NCBI GenBank assembly: GCA_007692755.1
Contig: REBL01000192.1
Location: forward strand, 1 to 37,543
DNA: 37,543 nucleotides
Origin: Nodularia sp. (in: cyanobacteria)
Lineage (GTDB): Bacteria; Cyanobacteriota; Cyanobacteriia; Cyanobacteriales; Nostocaceae
Direction: 5' to 3'
Program-made: the position numbers and the translations under genes
The notes under the pieces: generated by a model
The model's database searches: none
Told to the model about the DNA's origin: nothing
The model's input: the letters and a program-made list of their open reading frames with translations, nothing else
Shown: piece by piece, positions 24,643-33,071 of the stretch
Position numbering within the stretch: the stretch's first letter is position 1
Layout of the letters: each line of letters begins with the position of its first letter

Positions 24643-26493
24643 ATGTATATTCAAGCTTCTCAAATACTAGGCGATCGCTTCAAAAAAACGAAGTTTTGGC
24701 AAAGCAATTATTTAATAATCCGAGAATTTAAAAGTTTTCGCAATGTTGCTATTTCAGCTTTATTCTTTTCATTCCTGGCTGCAACCTTTGAAGGTGTTAG
24801 TATTGGTTTCTTGCTGTCATTTCTGCAAAATTTGACTACTCCAGATGCAGAACCAATTCAAACTGGAATTGCTTGGTTTGATACCTGGATTTTAGCATCT
24901 CAGGCATCGGCAATAAATCGACTATATCGCATCTCTTTACTGATTTTATTGAGTACATGGATACGTGCTGGTTTCAATTATCTATCACACGTCTATATAG
25001 AAATATCTCAACTATTTTTAGCTGACCGCTTGCGAAAACAAATTTTTGATCAGTTGCAAGGATTGCCATTAAGTTACTTTGCTAAAACTCGCTCTGGTGA
25101 ACTGATTAATACTATTACCACTGAAATTGAAAGAATGAAACAGTGGTTTAGTGGCACAGCATTTTTAACAACTAGAGGGATTACGGCTTTTGTCTACTTT
25201 ATCTCGATGTGTTTGTTATCGTGGCAACTGACCATTATTTCGTTTCTATTATTCACCTTGGTAGGAGTCGGATTATCAACACTAAATGCCCGCGCTAGAG
25301 AAGCGAGTTTTAGTACTTCCATCGCTAATGGGAACTTTACTTCCATCGCGATGGAATTTATTAATGCCATTCGCACAGTTCAAGCATTTTCTACTCAAAA
25401 TTTTGAGCGCCAACGTTTCTATGAAGCTAGCGATAATGTAGTTACCACTTCCACTAAAGTTGTATTAACTTGGGCGCTGGTGAGACCTTTAGCTGAAGCG
25501 ATCGCTAGTACGATTCTCATTGGCATGATTATTTTTGCCTTTACTGTGTTTGTTGTCAATGGAACTCTACAAGTTGCTTCTTTACTGACTTTCTTCTTTG
25601 TGCTTTTCCGGGTTGTGCCAATTGTGCAAGATATTAATGGCACTAGAGCGCATCTCAGCACACTCGCAGGAGCCGCAGATAATATTAAGGAGCTGATCAG
25701 AATTGACAATAAAACCTATTTACAAAATGGCTATGTTAATTTTACTGGACTCCAGCATTCAATTGATATAGTCTCTGCTGATTTTGGCTACGATGCTAAA
25801 ACTTTAGTGCTAAATAATATTACCCTCAGCATTGAAAAAGGTAAAACGACAGCGTTAGTCGGCGGAACTGGTGCTGGTAAAAGTACATTGATTGATTTAA
25901 TTCCTCGATTTTATGATCCCACAGAAGGAGATGTACTGATTGATGGCATGAATATCCGCCAATTTGACATCACCTCTTTACGGCAAAAAATCGCTGTTGT
26001 CAGTCAGGATACATTTATTTTCAATACGACTGTGGGGAAAAATATTTCCTACGGTACAGAAGGTGCAACTGAAGCCGAAATTCGCAGAGTGGCTCAATTA
26101 GCGAATGCACTGGAATTTATTGACGAAATGCCTGAAGGCTTGAACACACAACTGGGAGATCGGGGTGTGCGATTATCTGGAGGACAACGCCAACGAATTG
26201 CGATCGCTCGCGCTTTGCTGCGTGACCCAGAAATTCTGATTTTAGACGAAGCTACCAGCGCCCTAGATTCCATGACTGAACGCTTGATTCAGGACTCTAT
26301 TGAAAAACTATCTGTGGGTAGAACAGTGATTGCGATCGCTCACCGTCTTTCAACAATCGCCCAAGCCGATAAGGTCGTGGTCTTAGAACAAGGCCGCATC
26401 GTCGAACAAGGTAAATATCAAGAATTACTCGAAACTAAAGGCAAGCTGTGGGAATATCACAAGACTCAATATGAAATGGGTCAAGCTGGCTAA
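24643..26493 (+). CDS. hepA: ABC exporter HepA (heterocyst envelope polysaccharide)
   Basis: A 616-residue half-size type I ABC exporter: an N-terminal membrane domain with six helices (about 30-330) fused to an ATPase (about 375-610). Motifs: Walker A GGTGAGKST (407-415), signature LSGGQ (511-515), Walker B ILILDEA with D535/E536, and the switch histidine in IAHRLS. It works as a homodimer. In Anabaena, hepA (earlier hetA) is needed for the heterocyst envelope polysaccharide layer. Its relatives MsbA and PglK flip lipid-linked sugars, which suggests HepA flips the HEP repeat unit or polymer; that is inference. The gene follows hepC after 165 bases; hepA of Anabaena is developmentally regulated through upstream DNA. 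Confidence 0.88.
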   Translation: MYIQASQILGDRFKKTKFWQSNYLIIREFKSFRNVAISALFFSFLAATFEGVSIGFLLSFLQNLTTPDAEPIQTGIAWFDTWILASQASAINRLYRISLLILLSTWIRAGFNYLSHVYIEISQLFLADRLRKQIFDQLQGLPLSYFAKTRSGELINTITTEIERMKQWFSGTAFLTTRGITAFVYFISMCLLSWQLTIISFLLFTLVGVGLSTLNARAREASFSTSIANGNFTSIAMEFINAIRTVQAFSTQNFERQRFYEASDNVVTTSTKVVLTWALVRPLAEAIASTILIGMIIFAFTVFVVNGTLQVASLLTFFFVLFRVVPIVQDINGTRAHLSTLAGAADNIKELIRIDNKTYLQNGYVNFTGLQHSIDIVSADFGYDAKTLVLNNITLSIEKGKTTALVGGTGAGKSTLIDLIPRFYDPTEGDVLIDGMNIRQFDITSLRQKIAVVSQDTFIFNTTVGKNISYGTEGATEAEIRRVAQLANALEFIDEMPEGLNTQLGDRGVRLSGGQRQRIAIARALLRDPEILILDEATSALDSMTERLIQDSIEKLSVGRTVIAIAHRLSTIAQADKVVVLEQGRIVEQGKYQELLETKGKLWEYHKTQYEMGQAG

Positions 26494-26596
26494 TTGATTA
26501 CGTGACCCGGATTTCTCACAATTCCCCGGATTTAATTGTTCTAGTTGGGAAACTTAATTCAGATTAACAACTTGGGTTTTTCATGAGGTGAGATCA

Positions 26597-27436
26597 ATGG
26601 TAAATATTGGCTATCATACTGCTCGCGTCCAAGGAAAATTTAACCGCTATCTCTATAAGTCAAAGATTGCTAAAACGGTAAAACTTAGCATCAATACAAC
26701 TCAAAAAGTTCCCCTGAATGTCTATGCTTTATCTTGTGAGCGCGACTTAGCAGAACAAGTGGCAAGTATTCGCTCTTTTATCAGTAATGTTGGTATCCCT
26801 GAGAAATTTACTGTGATTTCTGATGGTAGCTACACTGATTTAAGTTGTCAGTTACTGCGTTGCATTCATCCCTGTGTTGAAGTCATACCCATCCACAAAT
26901 TTCTCAAACCAAATTTACCTCAATGTGTATCTGATTATGCCCAGGTGCATCCAATGGGTAAAAAATTATCCGCGTTGATGTCAATTCCTGTGAATGGTGC
27001 AACTATCTATACAGACTCAGATATTTTATTCTTCCCAGGGGGAATTGACTTGGTTGAATTAGCTAATTCAGATAGTCAAGTTTGCCATTATTTACCAGAT
27101 TGCTCAAATTCACTGGATACCAGAATTCTTTATGAAGATACAGAAAAATTGAATCCTGTGAATGCGGGATTTATTTTGTTTAAGCATGAGTTAGATTGGA
27201 GTTTTGCGATTAACCGCTTGGCAAATTTAGCAGAAACACCGAGCTATTTTACTGAACAGACAGTTGTGCATTTAACAATGCATCATAATCATGGTGTGCC
27301 ATTATGCTCACAAAAATATTTAATGAATGTCATGGATCAATTTATCTATCCAGATAAATTTGCTAGTAAAACAATTGCTTTACGCCATTATGTCAGTGAT
27401 GTTAGACACAAGTTTTGGATGAATACAAAAAACTGA
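26597..27436 (+). CDS. Putative glycosyltransferase-like protein of the HEP island
   Basis: About 279 residues, not clearly in a named family. TIYTDSDILFF (about 136-146) looks like the DxD metal site of a GT-A fold nucleotide-sugar enzyme, NPVNAGFILFK (about 191-201) resembles the acceptor-side loop of GT8-like enzymes, and a HHNHG motif lies near 235. The start is decided by the ribosome binding site: AGGTGA at 26586-26591 sits five bases before the ATG at 26597, while an in-frame GTG at 26588 lies inside that site. No signal peptide, so probably cytoplasmic. It lies between hepA and a GT4 gene, 104 and 62 bases away. Confidence 0.65.
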   Translation: MVNIGYHTARVQGKFNRYLYKSKIAKTVKLSINTTQKVPLNVYALSCERDLAEQVASIRSFISNVGIPEKFTVISDGSYTDLSCQLLRCIHPCVEVIPIHKFLKPNLPQCVSDYAQVHPMGKKLSALMSIPVNGATIYTDSDILFFPGGIDLVELANSDSQVCHYLPDCSNSLDTRILYEDTEKLNPVNAGFILFKHELDWSFAINRLANLAETPSYFTEQTVVHLTMHHNHGVPLCSQKYLMNVMDQFIYPDKFASKTIALRHYVSDVRHKFWMNTKN

Positions 27437-27498
27437 AATCTGAAATCAATTTTTGACTGGGGAAATTGGCATCCTAGCGACAAATCAACAAGTTATAT

Positions 27499-28638
27499 AT
27501 GATTCATACATTGGTTGATACAAAAAAAATTTATCACTGCTCTCAAGCTAATATCAAGGGCGGTGGTGGTGTTGAGACTTATTTAGCATCTTTGGTAAAT
27601 TCTCAAATGCCGGAAGTGAGCGATCGCACGATTACTTCTTTAGTGAATGTGGAGCAAAAACAGTTCAAATTGCTGCACCTCCACGATATAGATATGCTAG
27701 AGGCACTGCGAGAAGAATGTCCGGCAATTTTGACTCTGCATAATAACTCTAGCTATTGTCCTAGTGGCACAAGATATTTAACAAATCGGGGCAAAGTCTG
27801 CGATCGCACAATCAACCCCCTGGGATGTACTTGGGGACATTTGGTAGATGGTTGTGGTAGTCGTCGCCCGCAGAATATTTTACAGGACTGGAAGAATACT
27901 AATCAGCCGCTGAAAATCCTCAAAAAGCTGAAGATTCCTGTGATTGCTAACAGCGATTATGTGCGTCAGCAAATCGTCAGCAATGGTTTATCACCTGAAC
28001 GAGTGGTGACATTACGGTGTGGTGTACAACCGCCAAAAAGTGACAATGCACCTCTCAACCGGGAAACTCACCAAAATCAACGTATTTTGTTCGCTGGTCG
28101 CATCGTTCCTTATAAAGGGGTGGAATGGCTAATTAAAGCTTTGGCACTCTGCGAGCAAAATATTCATCTTGACATTGCTGGTGATGGTTGGAGTCAGCCC
28201 AATATGGAAAAATTAGCCCGTCAGATGGGGTTAAGCGATCGCATTACTTGGCATGGCTGGTGTAATAGCGAAAAACTCGAAGCACTTTATCAACAGTGCT
28301 TTGCTGTGGTCTTTCCCAGTCTTTGGCCTGAACCTGCCGGTCTGATAACTCTCGAAGCCTATGCTCACTATCGACCAATCATCGCTAGTGCCGTCGGTGG
28401 TATTCCTGAACACGTGCGAGATGGCGAAACAGGTATTTTGGTTCCACCTCACAACGTTAAACAGTTAGCTGCTGCCATCAACGAACTAGGAAGCAACTTT
28501 TCCCAAAGCCAATTAATGGGTGAACAAGGTCAGGCTTGGTTCCAACAAGAGTTCACTATTGATGTTCATATTCAGCGTTTAAAAATAATTTACGAAAAAA
28601 CTATTGCTGAGTTTATTCCCGGAGATTTAGGCAATTAA
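27499..28638 (+). CDS. Family 4 glycosyltransferase
   Basis: A 379-residue GT-B enzyme. The donor-side glycine loop GGGGVETYL is at about 22-30. A cysteine-containing insertion (CPSGTRYL, CDRT, LGCTWG, DGCGSRRP; about 88-122) follows the LHNNSSY strand and is known in a subset of GT4 enzymes, where it may bind a metal. The C-terminal domain has ILFAGRIVPYKGVEWLIKA and the E-x7-E motif in WPEPAGLITLEAY. It presumably adds one residue of the HEP repeat. Same strand and spacing as its neighbours, so likely in one transcript downstream of hepA. Confidence 0.9.
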   Translation: MIHTLVDTKKIYHCSQANIKGGGGVETYLASLVNSQMPEVSDRTITSLVNVEQKQFKLLHLHDIDMLEALREECPAILTLHNNSSYCPSGTRYLTNRGKVCDRTINPLGCTWGHLVDGCGSRRPQNILQDWKNTNQPLKILKKLKIPVIANSDYVRQQIVSNGLSPERVVTLRCGVQPPKSDNAPLNRETHQNQRILFAGRIVPYKGVEWLIKALALCEQNIHLDIAGDGWSQPNMEKLARQMGLSDRITWHGWCNSEKLEALYQQCFAVVFPSLWPEPAGLITLEAYAHYRPIIASAVGGIPEHVRDGETGILVPPHNVKQLAAAINELGSNFSQSQLMGEQGQAWFQQEFTIDVHIQRLKIIYEKTIAEFIPGDLGN

Positions 28639-28690
28639 CTGTAAAATTTTGCCAAATAACCTGACTTTTAAATAAACCTCAAAATCAACA

Positions 28691-29713
28691 ATGGAAAACC
28701 CAAAACCGAAGATTGTAGTCATTACACCTGTAAAAAATGAAGCTTGGATTTTAGATCGCTTTTTATCAGTCACCAGTCAATTTGCTGACCACATAATTAT
28801 TGCCGACCAAAATTCCACTGATGGTAGCCAGGCTATTTGTCAAAAGTATCCTAAAGTGACACTGATTGAAAACAAATCAGAAAAATTCAATGAATCAGAT
28901 CGGCAGTTATTATTGATTCAGGCAGCCAGAGATTTAATCCCAGAACATAAAATTATCTTGGCTTTGGATGCTGATGAAATTCTCGCAGCTAATGCCATCC
29001 ATACTCAAAGCTGGCAAGCAATGCTTAAAGCCAAGCCAGGAACAATCTTATTTTTTGAAAAGCCAGATTTATTTGTGACAACTGATCAATGTCTCAGAAC
29101 TGGTATTCTCACACCTCTGGGTTATGTCGATGATGGCGCGGAACATCAGCCGCAAAAAATTCATAGCGTGAGAATTCCCATGCCTGAATATGCTACGAGA
29201 TTACATATTCATGACATCAAGGTGATCCATTATTCTGTGACTCGTTTAGATGCTCATGCCTCAAAGTTACGCCTATATAGTGTGATCGAGAATGTCTTAG
29301 AAGTTAATCATCCTATAGGCAGGCGATCGCGCTATCCTTCAAAACCTGATTATTTGGGTCTGGGTAAATTAGAAACTGCTGCTCCAGAGTGGTTTACAGG
29401 CTGGGAAGAACGGGGAATTGATATGCATACAATTATCAAACAAAAATATTATCACTACGATTTTGAAGTGCTGCATCATTTCCATAAGTACGGACTTCAA
29501 CGCTTTTGGATGGATGATATTTGGGCATACGATTGGGAAGCTTGCCGTCAATATGCTCTATCAATCGGGATGAGTAATATCCCTGATTATCCCATTCCCA
29601 AAGCATCTAAAAAGATAGACTTAATGAGAATTTTGGATATCACCGTAGCGATGGGTACTCAATCTTATAGATATCTTGCCGCACTTCTGAGACCTTCCAT
29701 GAGGTTGGGTTAA
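28691..29713 (+). CDS. Family 2 glycosyltransferase
   Basis: A 340-residue GT-A enzyme of the type that begins IVVITPVKNEAWILDRFL. The ADQNSTDGS motif and ILALDADEIL (DxD, about residues 95-104) define the donor and metal site. It resembles WaaE/KdtX-like or teichuronic-type transferases rather than processive synthases, since no QxxRW motif or transmembrane bundle is present. A conserved-looking WFTGWEERGI segment and a His/Tyr-rich KQKYYHYDFEVLHHFHKYG stretch (about 251-269) follow. Third gene after hepA; 52 bases separate it from the GT4 gene. Confidence 0.87.
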   Translation: MENPKPKIVVITPVKNEAWILDRFLSVTSQFADHIIIADQNSTDGSQAICQKYPKVTLIENKSEKFNESDRQLLLIQAARDLIPEHKIILALDADEILAANAIHTQSWQAMLKAKPGTILFFEKPDLFVTTDQCLRTGILTPLGYVDDGAEHQPQKIHSVRIPMPEYATRLHIHDIKVIHYSVTRLDAHASKLRLYSVIENVLEVNHPIGRRSRYPSKPDYLGLGKLETAAPEWFTGWEERGIDMHTIIKQKYYHYDFEVLHHFHKYGLQRFWMDDIWAYDWEACRQYALSIGMSNIPDYPIPKASKKIDLMRILDITVAMGTQSYRYLAALLRPSMRLG

Positions 29714-29756
29714 AAAAAATAATTGCATACTCCTCCCCAAACATAAATATTTGCAT

Positions 29757-30758
29757 ATGAATAACGTCAATACTAATGGATTCAAACACGAGCCTCTCGT
29801 TAGTGTGATTATCCCAACTTATAATCGACCGGAGTATTTAAAACAGGCGATCGCTAGTGCTGTTAACCAGACTTATGAAAATATTGAAATCATCGTTTCT
29901 GATAATTGTAGTCCAGAAAACCCCCAAGCAATTGTGGAATCTTTTGGAGATACACGCATTCGTTTTTGGCGACAACCGCAAAATCTGGGCATGATTGCCA
30001 ATCAGATGCACGGCTTTAAAATGGCACGTGGTAAATATGTGGCTAGCCTCCACGATGATGATATGTGGAATCAGGACTTTTTAGCCAAACTTGTACCACC
30101 ATTAGAAGCCAATTCTGATTTAATTTTGGCTTTTTGCGACCAATATATTATCGATGCAGATAGCAGAATTAAAGCTGATAAAACCGAATTAAATACGCGT
30201 AGTTACAAGCGAGATCAACTTGCAGCAGGAGTCCATCAACCATTCGATCAAATTGGGTTAATAGATAAAAGTATAGCCACTGCTGCCGCTTGTGTGATTC
30301 GCAATAACTTAATTGATTGGGATAGTATTCCTTCAGAAATTGGCGGGATGTGGGATTTATATTTAACTTACCTCTGCTGTATGTCCGGTCATGGTGCTTA
30401 CTATAGCCCAGAAAAACTTACACTATATCGAGACCATGAGCAGACCGATACTAAGCTTAGTGGTAGTAGAAATGTGCAGGCCAAAATCCGCAAAGCTGAA
30501 AGTGAAATTTTCTGTTACAAAATCTTTATCGAAGATACTCGTATACAGAATTTCAAAACCCACTTTCAAAAAAAATGGTTAGAATCTCATACAACTTTAG
30601 GGATTGGTTTACTGCGAAATCAACAGGCTGCATCAGCCCGTTCTTATCTTTGGCAAGCACTGAAACAGCAAAAATTTAATCTGCGAACCATCGTCGCTCT
30701 GACTCTCAGCTTTACTCCGAAAATATTAGCTAATCCAGTATTAGGAATACCAAAGTAA
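29757..30758 (+). CDS. Family 2 glycosyltransferase
   Basis: About 333 residues. LVSVIIPTYNRPEYLKQAI, the DNCSPENP motif and ASLHDDDMW (metal-binding DDD, about 95-103) place it in GT2. The C-terminal part (about 220-333) is helical with several basic residues. The frame extends two codons upstream to a TTG at 29751, but the ATG at 29757 is the simpler start. It probably acts on the same lipid-linked oligosaccharide as its neighbours; donor and acceptor are not readable. It begins 43 bases after the preceding transferase gene. Confidence 0.87.
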   Translation: MNNVNTNGFKHEPLVSVIIPTYNRPEYLKQAIASAVNQTYENIEIIVSDNCSPENPQAIVESFGDTRIRFWRQPQNLGMIANQMHGFKMARGKYVASLHDDDMWNQDFLAKLVPPLEANSDLILAFCDQYIIDADSRIKADKTELNTRSYKRDQLAAGVHQPFDQIGLIDKSIATAAACVIRNNLIDWDSIPSEIGGMWDLYLTYLCCMSGHGAYYSPEKLTLYRDHEQTDTKLSGSRNVQAKIRKAESEIFCYKIFIEDTRIQNFKTHFQKKWLESHTTLGIGLLRNQQAASARSYLWQALKQQKFNLRTIVALTLSFTPKILANPVLGIPK

Positions 30759-30868
30759 ATCTAGATTAATTTAGTAAAATTACGCCATTATCCTGAGAAA
30801 CTCATATTAACTGCGTTTTTTGCAGACAAGGTTTTCTGTTCTGAAGTTAATAATTTACAAGGTAATAA

Positions 30869-32077
30869 ATGAAAATTTGCATTGTTACCCATACCGTACA
30901 AAAAGGCGATGGTCAGGGTAGAGTCAATTACGAAGTAGCCCAGGAAGCGATTCGTCGCGGTTATCACCTGACATTATTAGCCAGTCATGTGGCTTTAGAA
31001 TTACAGCAAAATCCCCAAGTGAACTGGGTTCCTATTTCTATTCAAGGATGGCCGACCGAATTTGTTCGCAACATGGTATTTGCCACTAAAAGTACAAAAT
31101 GGTTGCAAAAATATCGCCCTGAACTTGACATAGTAAAAGTAAACGGGGCAATTACTAATTTCCCTGGAGACGTAAATGCAGTGCATTTTGTGCATAATTC
31201 TTGGCTGAAATTCAGTTCTAGCACAACTCAACCAAAGCCACGGAAATTTCTCTATAACTTTTACCAGTGGCTATACACAACTTTAAATGCACATTGGGAA
31301 AAACAGGCTTTTCGGAAAGCACAGGTAATAATAGCAGTTTCGGATAAAGTTGCCCAGGATTTATTAGAAATAGGTGTACCGCCAGAGTCCATCAAAGTAG
31401 TTTTAAATGGCGTTGATTTACAGGAGTTTTCCCCAGGAATGAGCGAACGCCAAAAATGGCAACTACCTGAAGGCGTACCCCTAGCATTGTTTGCCGGCGA
31501 TATCAGACTGGCGCGGAAAAACTTAGATACAGTTTTACAAGCTTTAGTAGCAGTTCCTGAGTTACATCTAGCGGTAGCCGGAAATACTGAAGGCAGTCCC
31601 TATGTTCAGCTAGCAGAATCATTGGGATTGCGTGAGCGAGTCCATTTTTTGGGACAGAGGTCTGATGTTCCAGAACTGATGAAAGCTGTAGATTTTTTGG
31701 TTTTCCCCTCACGTTATGAGCCGTTTGGCTTGGTGGTGATTGAAGCTATGGCTTCTGGTTTACCTGTAATTACAGCTAGTTCCACTGGTGCAGCCGATTT
31801 GGTCACGCCAGAATCTGGAATAGTTTTGTCAGACTCAGACGATGCTGAGGCTTTGACACAGGCGTTGCAGTTACTAAGTAGCGATCGCTCTTTGCGCCAA
31901 AACATGGGAAAAGCCGCGCGTTCAGTCGCCGAAGAACATAGTTGGACGAATATGGCACAAACTTATCTGGATATATTTGAGGAGTTAATTAATCATGAGG
32001 AATACAGTTCTCATCCCCACTTATCGCCGTCCTCTGGATCTATCACGCTGCCTTTTGGCACTGCAAGCCCAAACTAA
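30869..32077 (+). CDS. Family 4 glycosyltransferase
   Basis: A 402-residue GT-B retaining transferase. Its N-terminus MKICIVTHTVQKGDGQGRVNYEVA carries the donor loop, and the C-terminal domain has LFAGDIRLARKNLDTVLQAL and the E-x7-E motif in YEPFGLVVIEAMASG (about 287-301). The conserved fold ends near YLDIFEELI; the final 27 residues (from NHEEYSSHPHL) are read in a frame that overlaps the next gene by 83 bases. That tail is probably not conserved and may result from loss of an earlier stop codon. Confidence 0.9.
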   Translation: MKICIVTHTVQKGDGQGRVNYEVAQEAIRRGYHLTLLASHVALELQQNPQVNWVPISIQGWPTEFVRNMVFATKSTKWLQKYRPELDIVKVNGAITNFPGDVNAVHFVHNSWLKFSSSTTQPKPRKFLYNFYQWLYTTLNAHWEKQAFRKAQVIIAVSDKVAQDLLEIGVPPESIKVVLNGVDLQEFSPGMSERQKWQLPEGVPLALFAGDIRLARKNLDTVLQALVAVPELHLAVAGNTEGSPYVQLAESLGLRERVHFLGQRSDVPELMKAVDFLVFPSRYEPFGLVVIEAMASGLPVITASSTGAADLVTPESGIVLSDSDDAEALTQALQLLSSDRSLRQNMGKAARSVAEEHSWTNMAQTYLDIFEELINHEEYSSHPHLSPSSGSITLPFGTASPN

Positions 32078-32957
32078 ACCCGTTGATCAAGTAATTTTGG
32101 TGGTTCGGGATACGGATACAGAAACTTGGGAATTCCTCGCCACATTTAATTCCCAAAATTTACCCCTGCAAACTGTGAAGGTGACCCAATCGGGAGTAGT
32201 CGCCGCACTCAACGCCGGATTAGCCGCAGTAACCGGAGACATTTTTTCTATTACTGATGATGATGCCGCACCCCATCCTGATTGGTTAGAAAGAATCAAC
32301 GCCCACTTTATTAGTGATAGTAACATTGGTGGTGTCGGTGGTCGTGATTGGGTACACTACGGCGACACAATCGAAGATGGTAAACAGCCGATAGTTGGTA
32401 AGTTACAGTGGTTTGGGCGAGTAATTGGCAACCATCATTTAGGAGTAGGAGAACCCCGCGAAGTTGATGTTCTCAAAGGTGTGAATATGAGTTTTCGGAC
32501 TCAAGCAATTGGGGAATTACAATTTGATCACCGAATGCGGGGTACGGGAGCGCAGGTACATTTTGAAATGGCATTTACGCTGACTTTAAAGCGGGCTGGG
32601 TGGAAGATGATTTATGATCCGCAGGTGGCGGTTGACCACTATCCAGCCCAACGTTTTGATGAAGACCAACGCCACAGTTTTAATGAGATGGCTTTGATTA
32701 ATTTAGTTCATAATGAGACTTTGGTTTTATTAGAACATTTGCCGCGATCGCGCCATCTTGTCTTTTGGCTTTGGGCATTGTTAGTCGGCACAAGAGAGAC
32801 TTTAGGTTTAATACAATGGCTACGACTTTTACCAAGTCAAGGTAAAATTGCTGGACAAAAATTAATCGTATCCTGGCGTGGACGTTGGCAAGCACATAAA
32901 CAATTCGTAATGCCTCTTTTCCTGCGGAACGCTACGCGAACAGAGGAGCTTCGCTAA
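31995..32957 (+). CDS. Family 2 glycosyltransferase
   Basis: A 320-residue GT-A enzyme with NTVLIPTYRRPLDLSRCL, the SITDDDAAPHPDWL metal site (about 75-88), and VLKGVNMSFR (about 157-166), typical of GT2 enzymes. GAGGAG is well placed for the ATG at 31995. The start overlaps the upstream GT4 gene by 83 bases, implying translational coupling. The end is unusual: from about 32904 the coding sequence runs into repeat DNA, so the last 15 or so residues (MPLFLRNATRTEELR) and the stop codon are encoded by a heptamer unit plus a small palindromic repeat. The native C-terminus was probably different. Confidence 0.87.
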   Translation: MRNTVLIPTYRRPLDLSRCLLALQAQTKPVDQVILVVRDTDTETWEFLATFNSQNLPLQTVKVTQSGVVAALNAGLAAVTGDIFSITDDDAAPHPDWLERINAHFISDSNIGGVGGRDWVHYGDTIEDGKQPIVGKLQWFGRVIGNHHLGVGEPREVDVLKGVNMSFRTQAIGELQFDHRMRGTGAQVHFEMAFTLTLKRAGWKMIYDPQVAVDHYPAQRFDEDQRHSFNEMALINLVHNETLVLLEHLPRSRHLVFWLWALLVGTRETLGLIQWLRLLPSQGKIAGQKLIVSWRGRWQAHKQFVMPLFLRNATRTEELR

Positions 32958-33017
32958 CGTAATTCGTAATTCGTAATTCGTAATAGAGCCGACCGCACGC
33001 TACGTAATTCGTAATTA
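32903..33017. repeat. AATTCGT heptamer array with inserted palindromic repeats
   Basis: CAATTCGTAAT (about 32902-32912) begins the array inside the transferase gene. A GC-rich repeat with CGGAACGCTACGCGAAC (about 32925-32941) and GCTTCGCTAACG follows, then three TAATTCG units (32960-32980), a second insertion with CCGCACGCTACG, and further TAATTCG/TAATTAA (33004-33017). The organisation matches 14185-14300. Confidence 0.8.
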
Positions 33018-33071
33018 AGAAGGTCTTGTTTTCATATCTCTCATTTAAAATATAGAATTGGTTGATTTATA

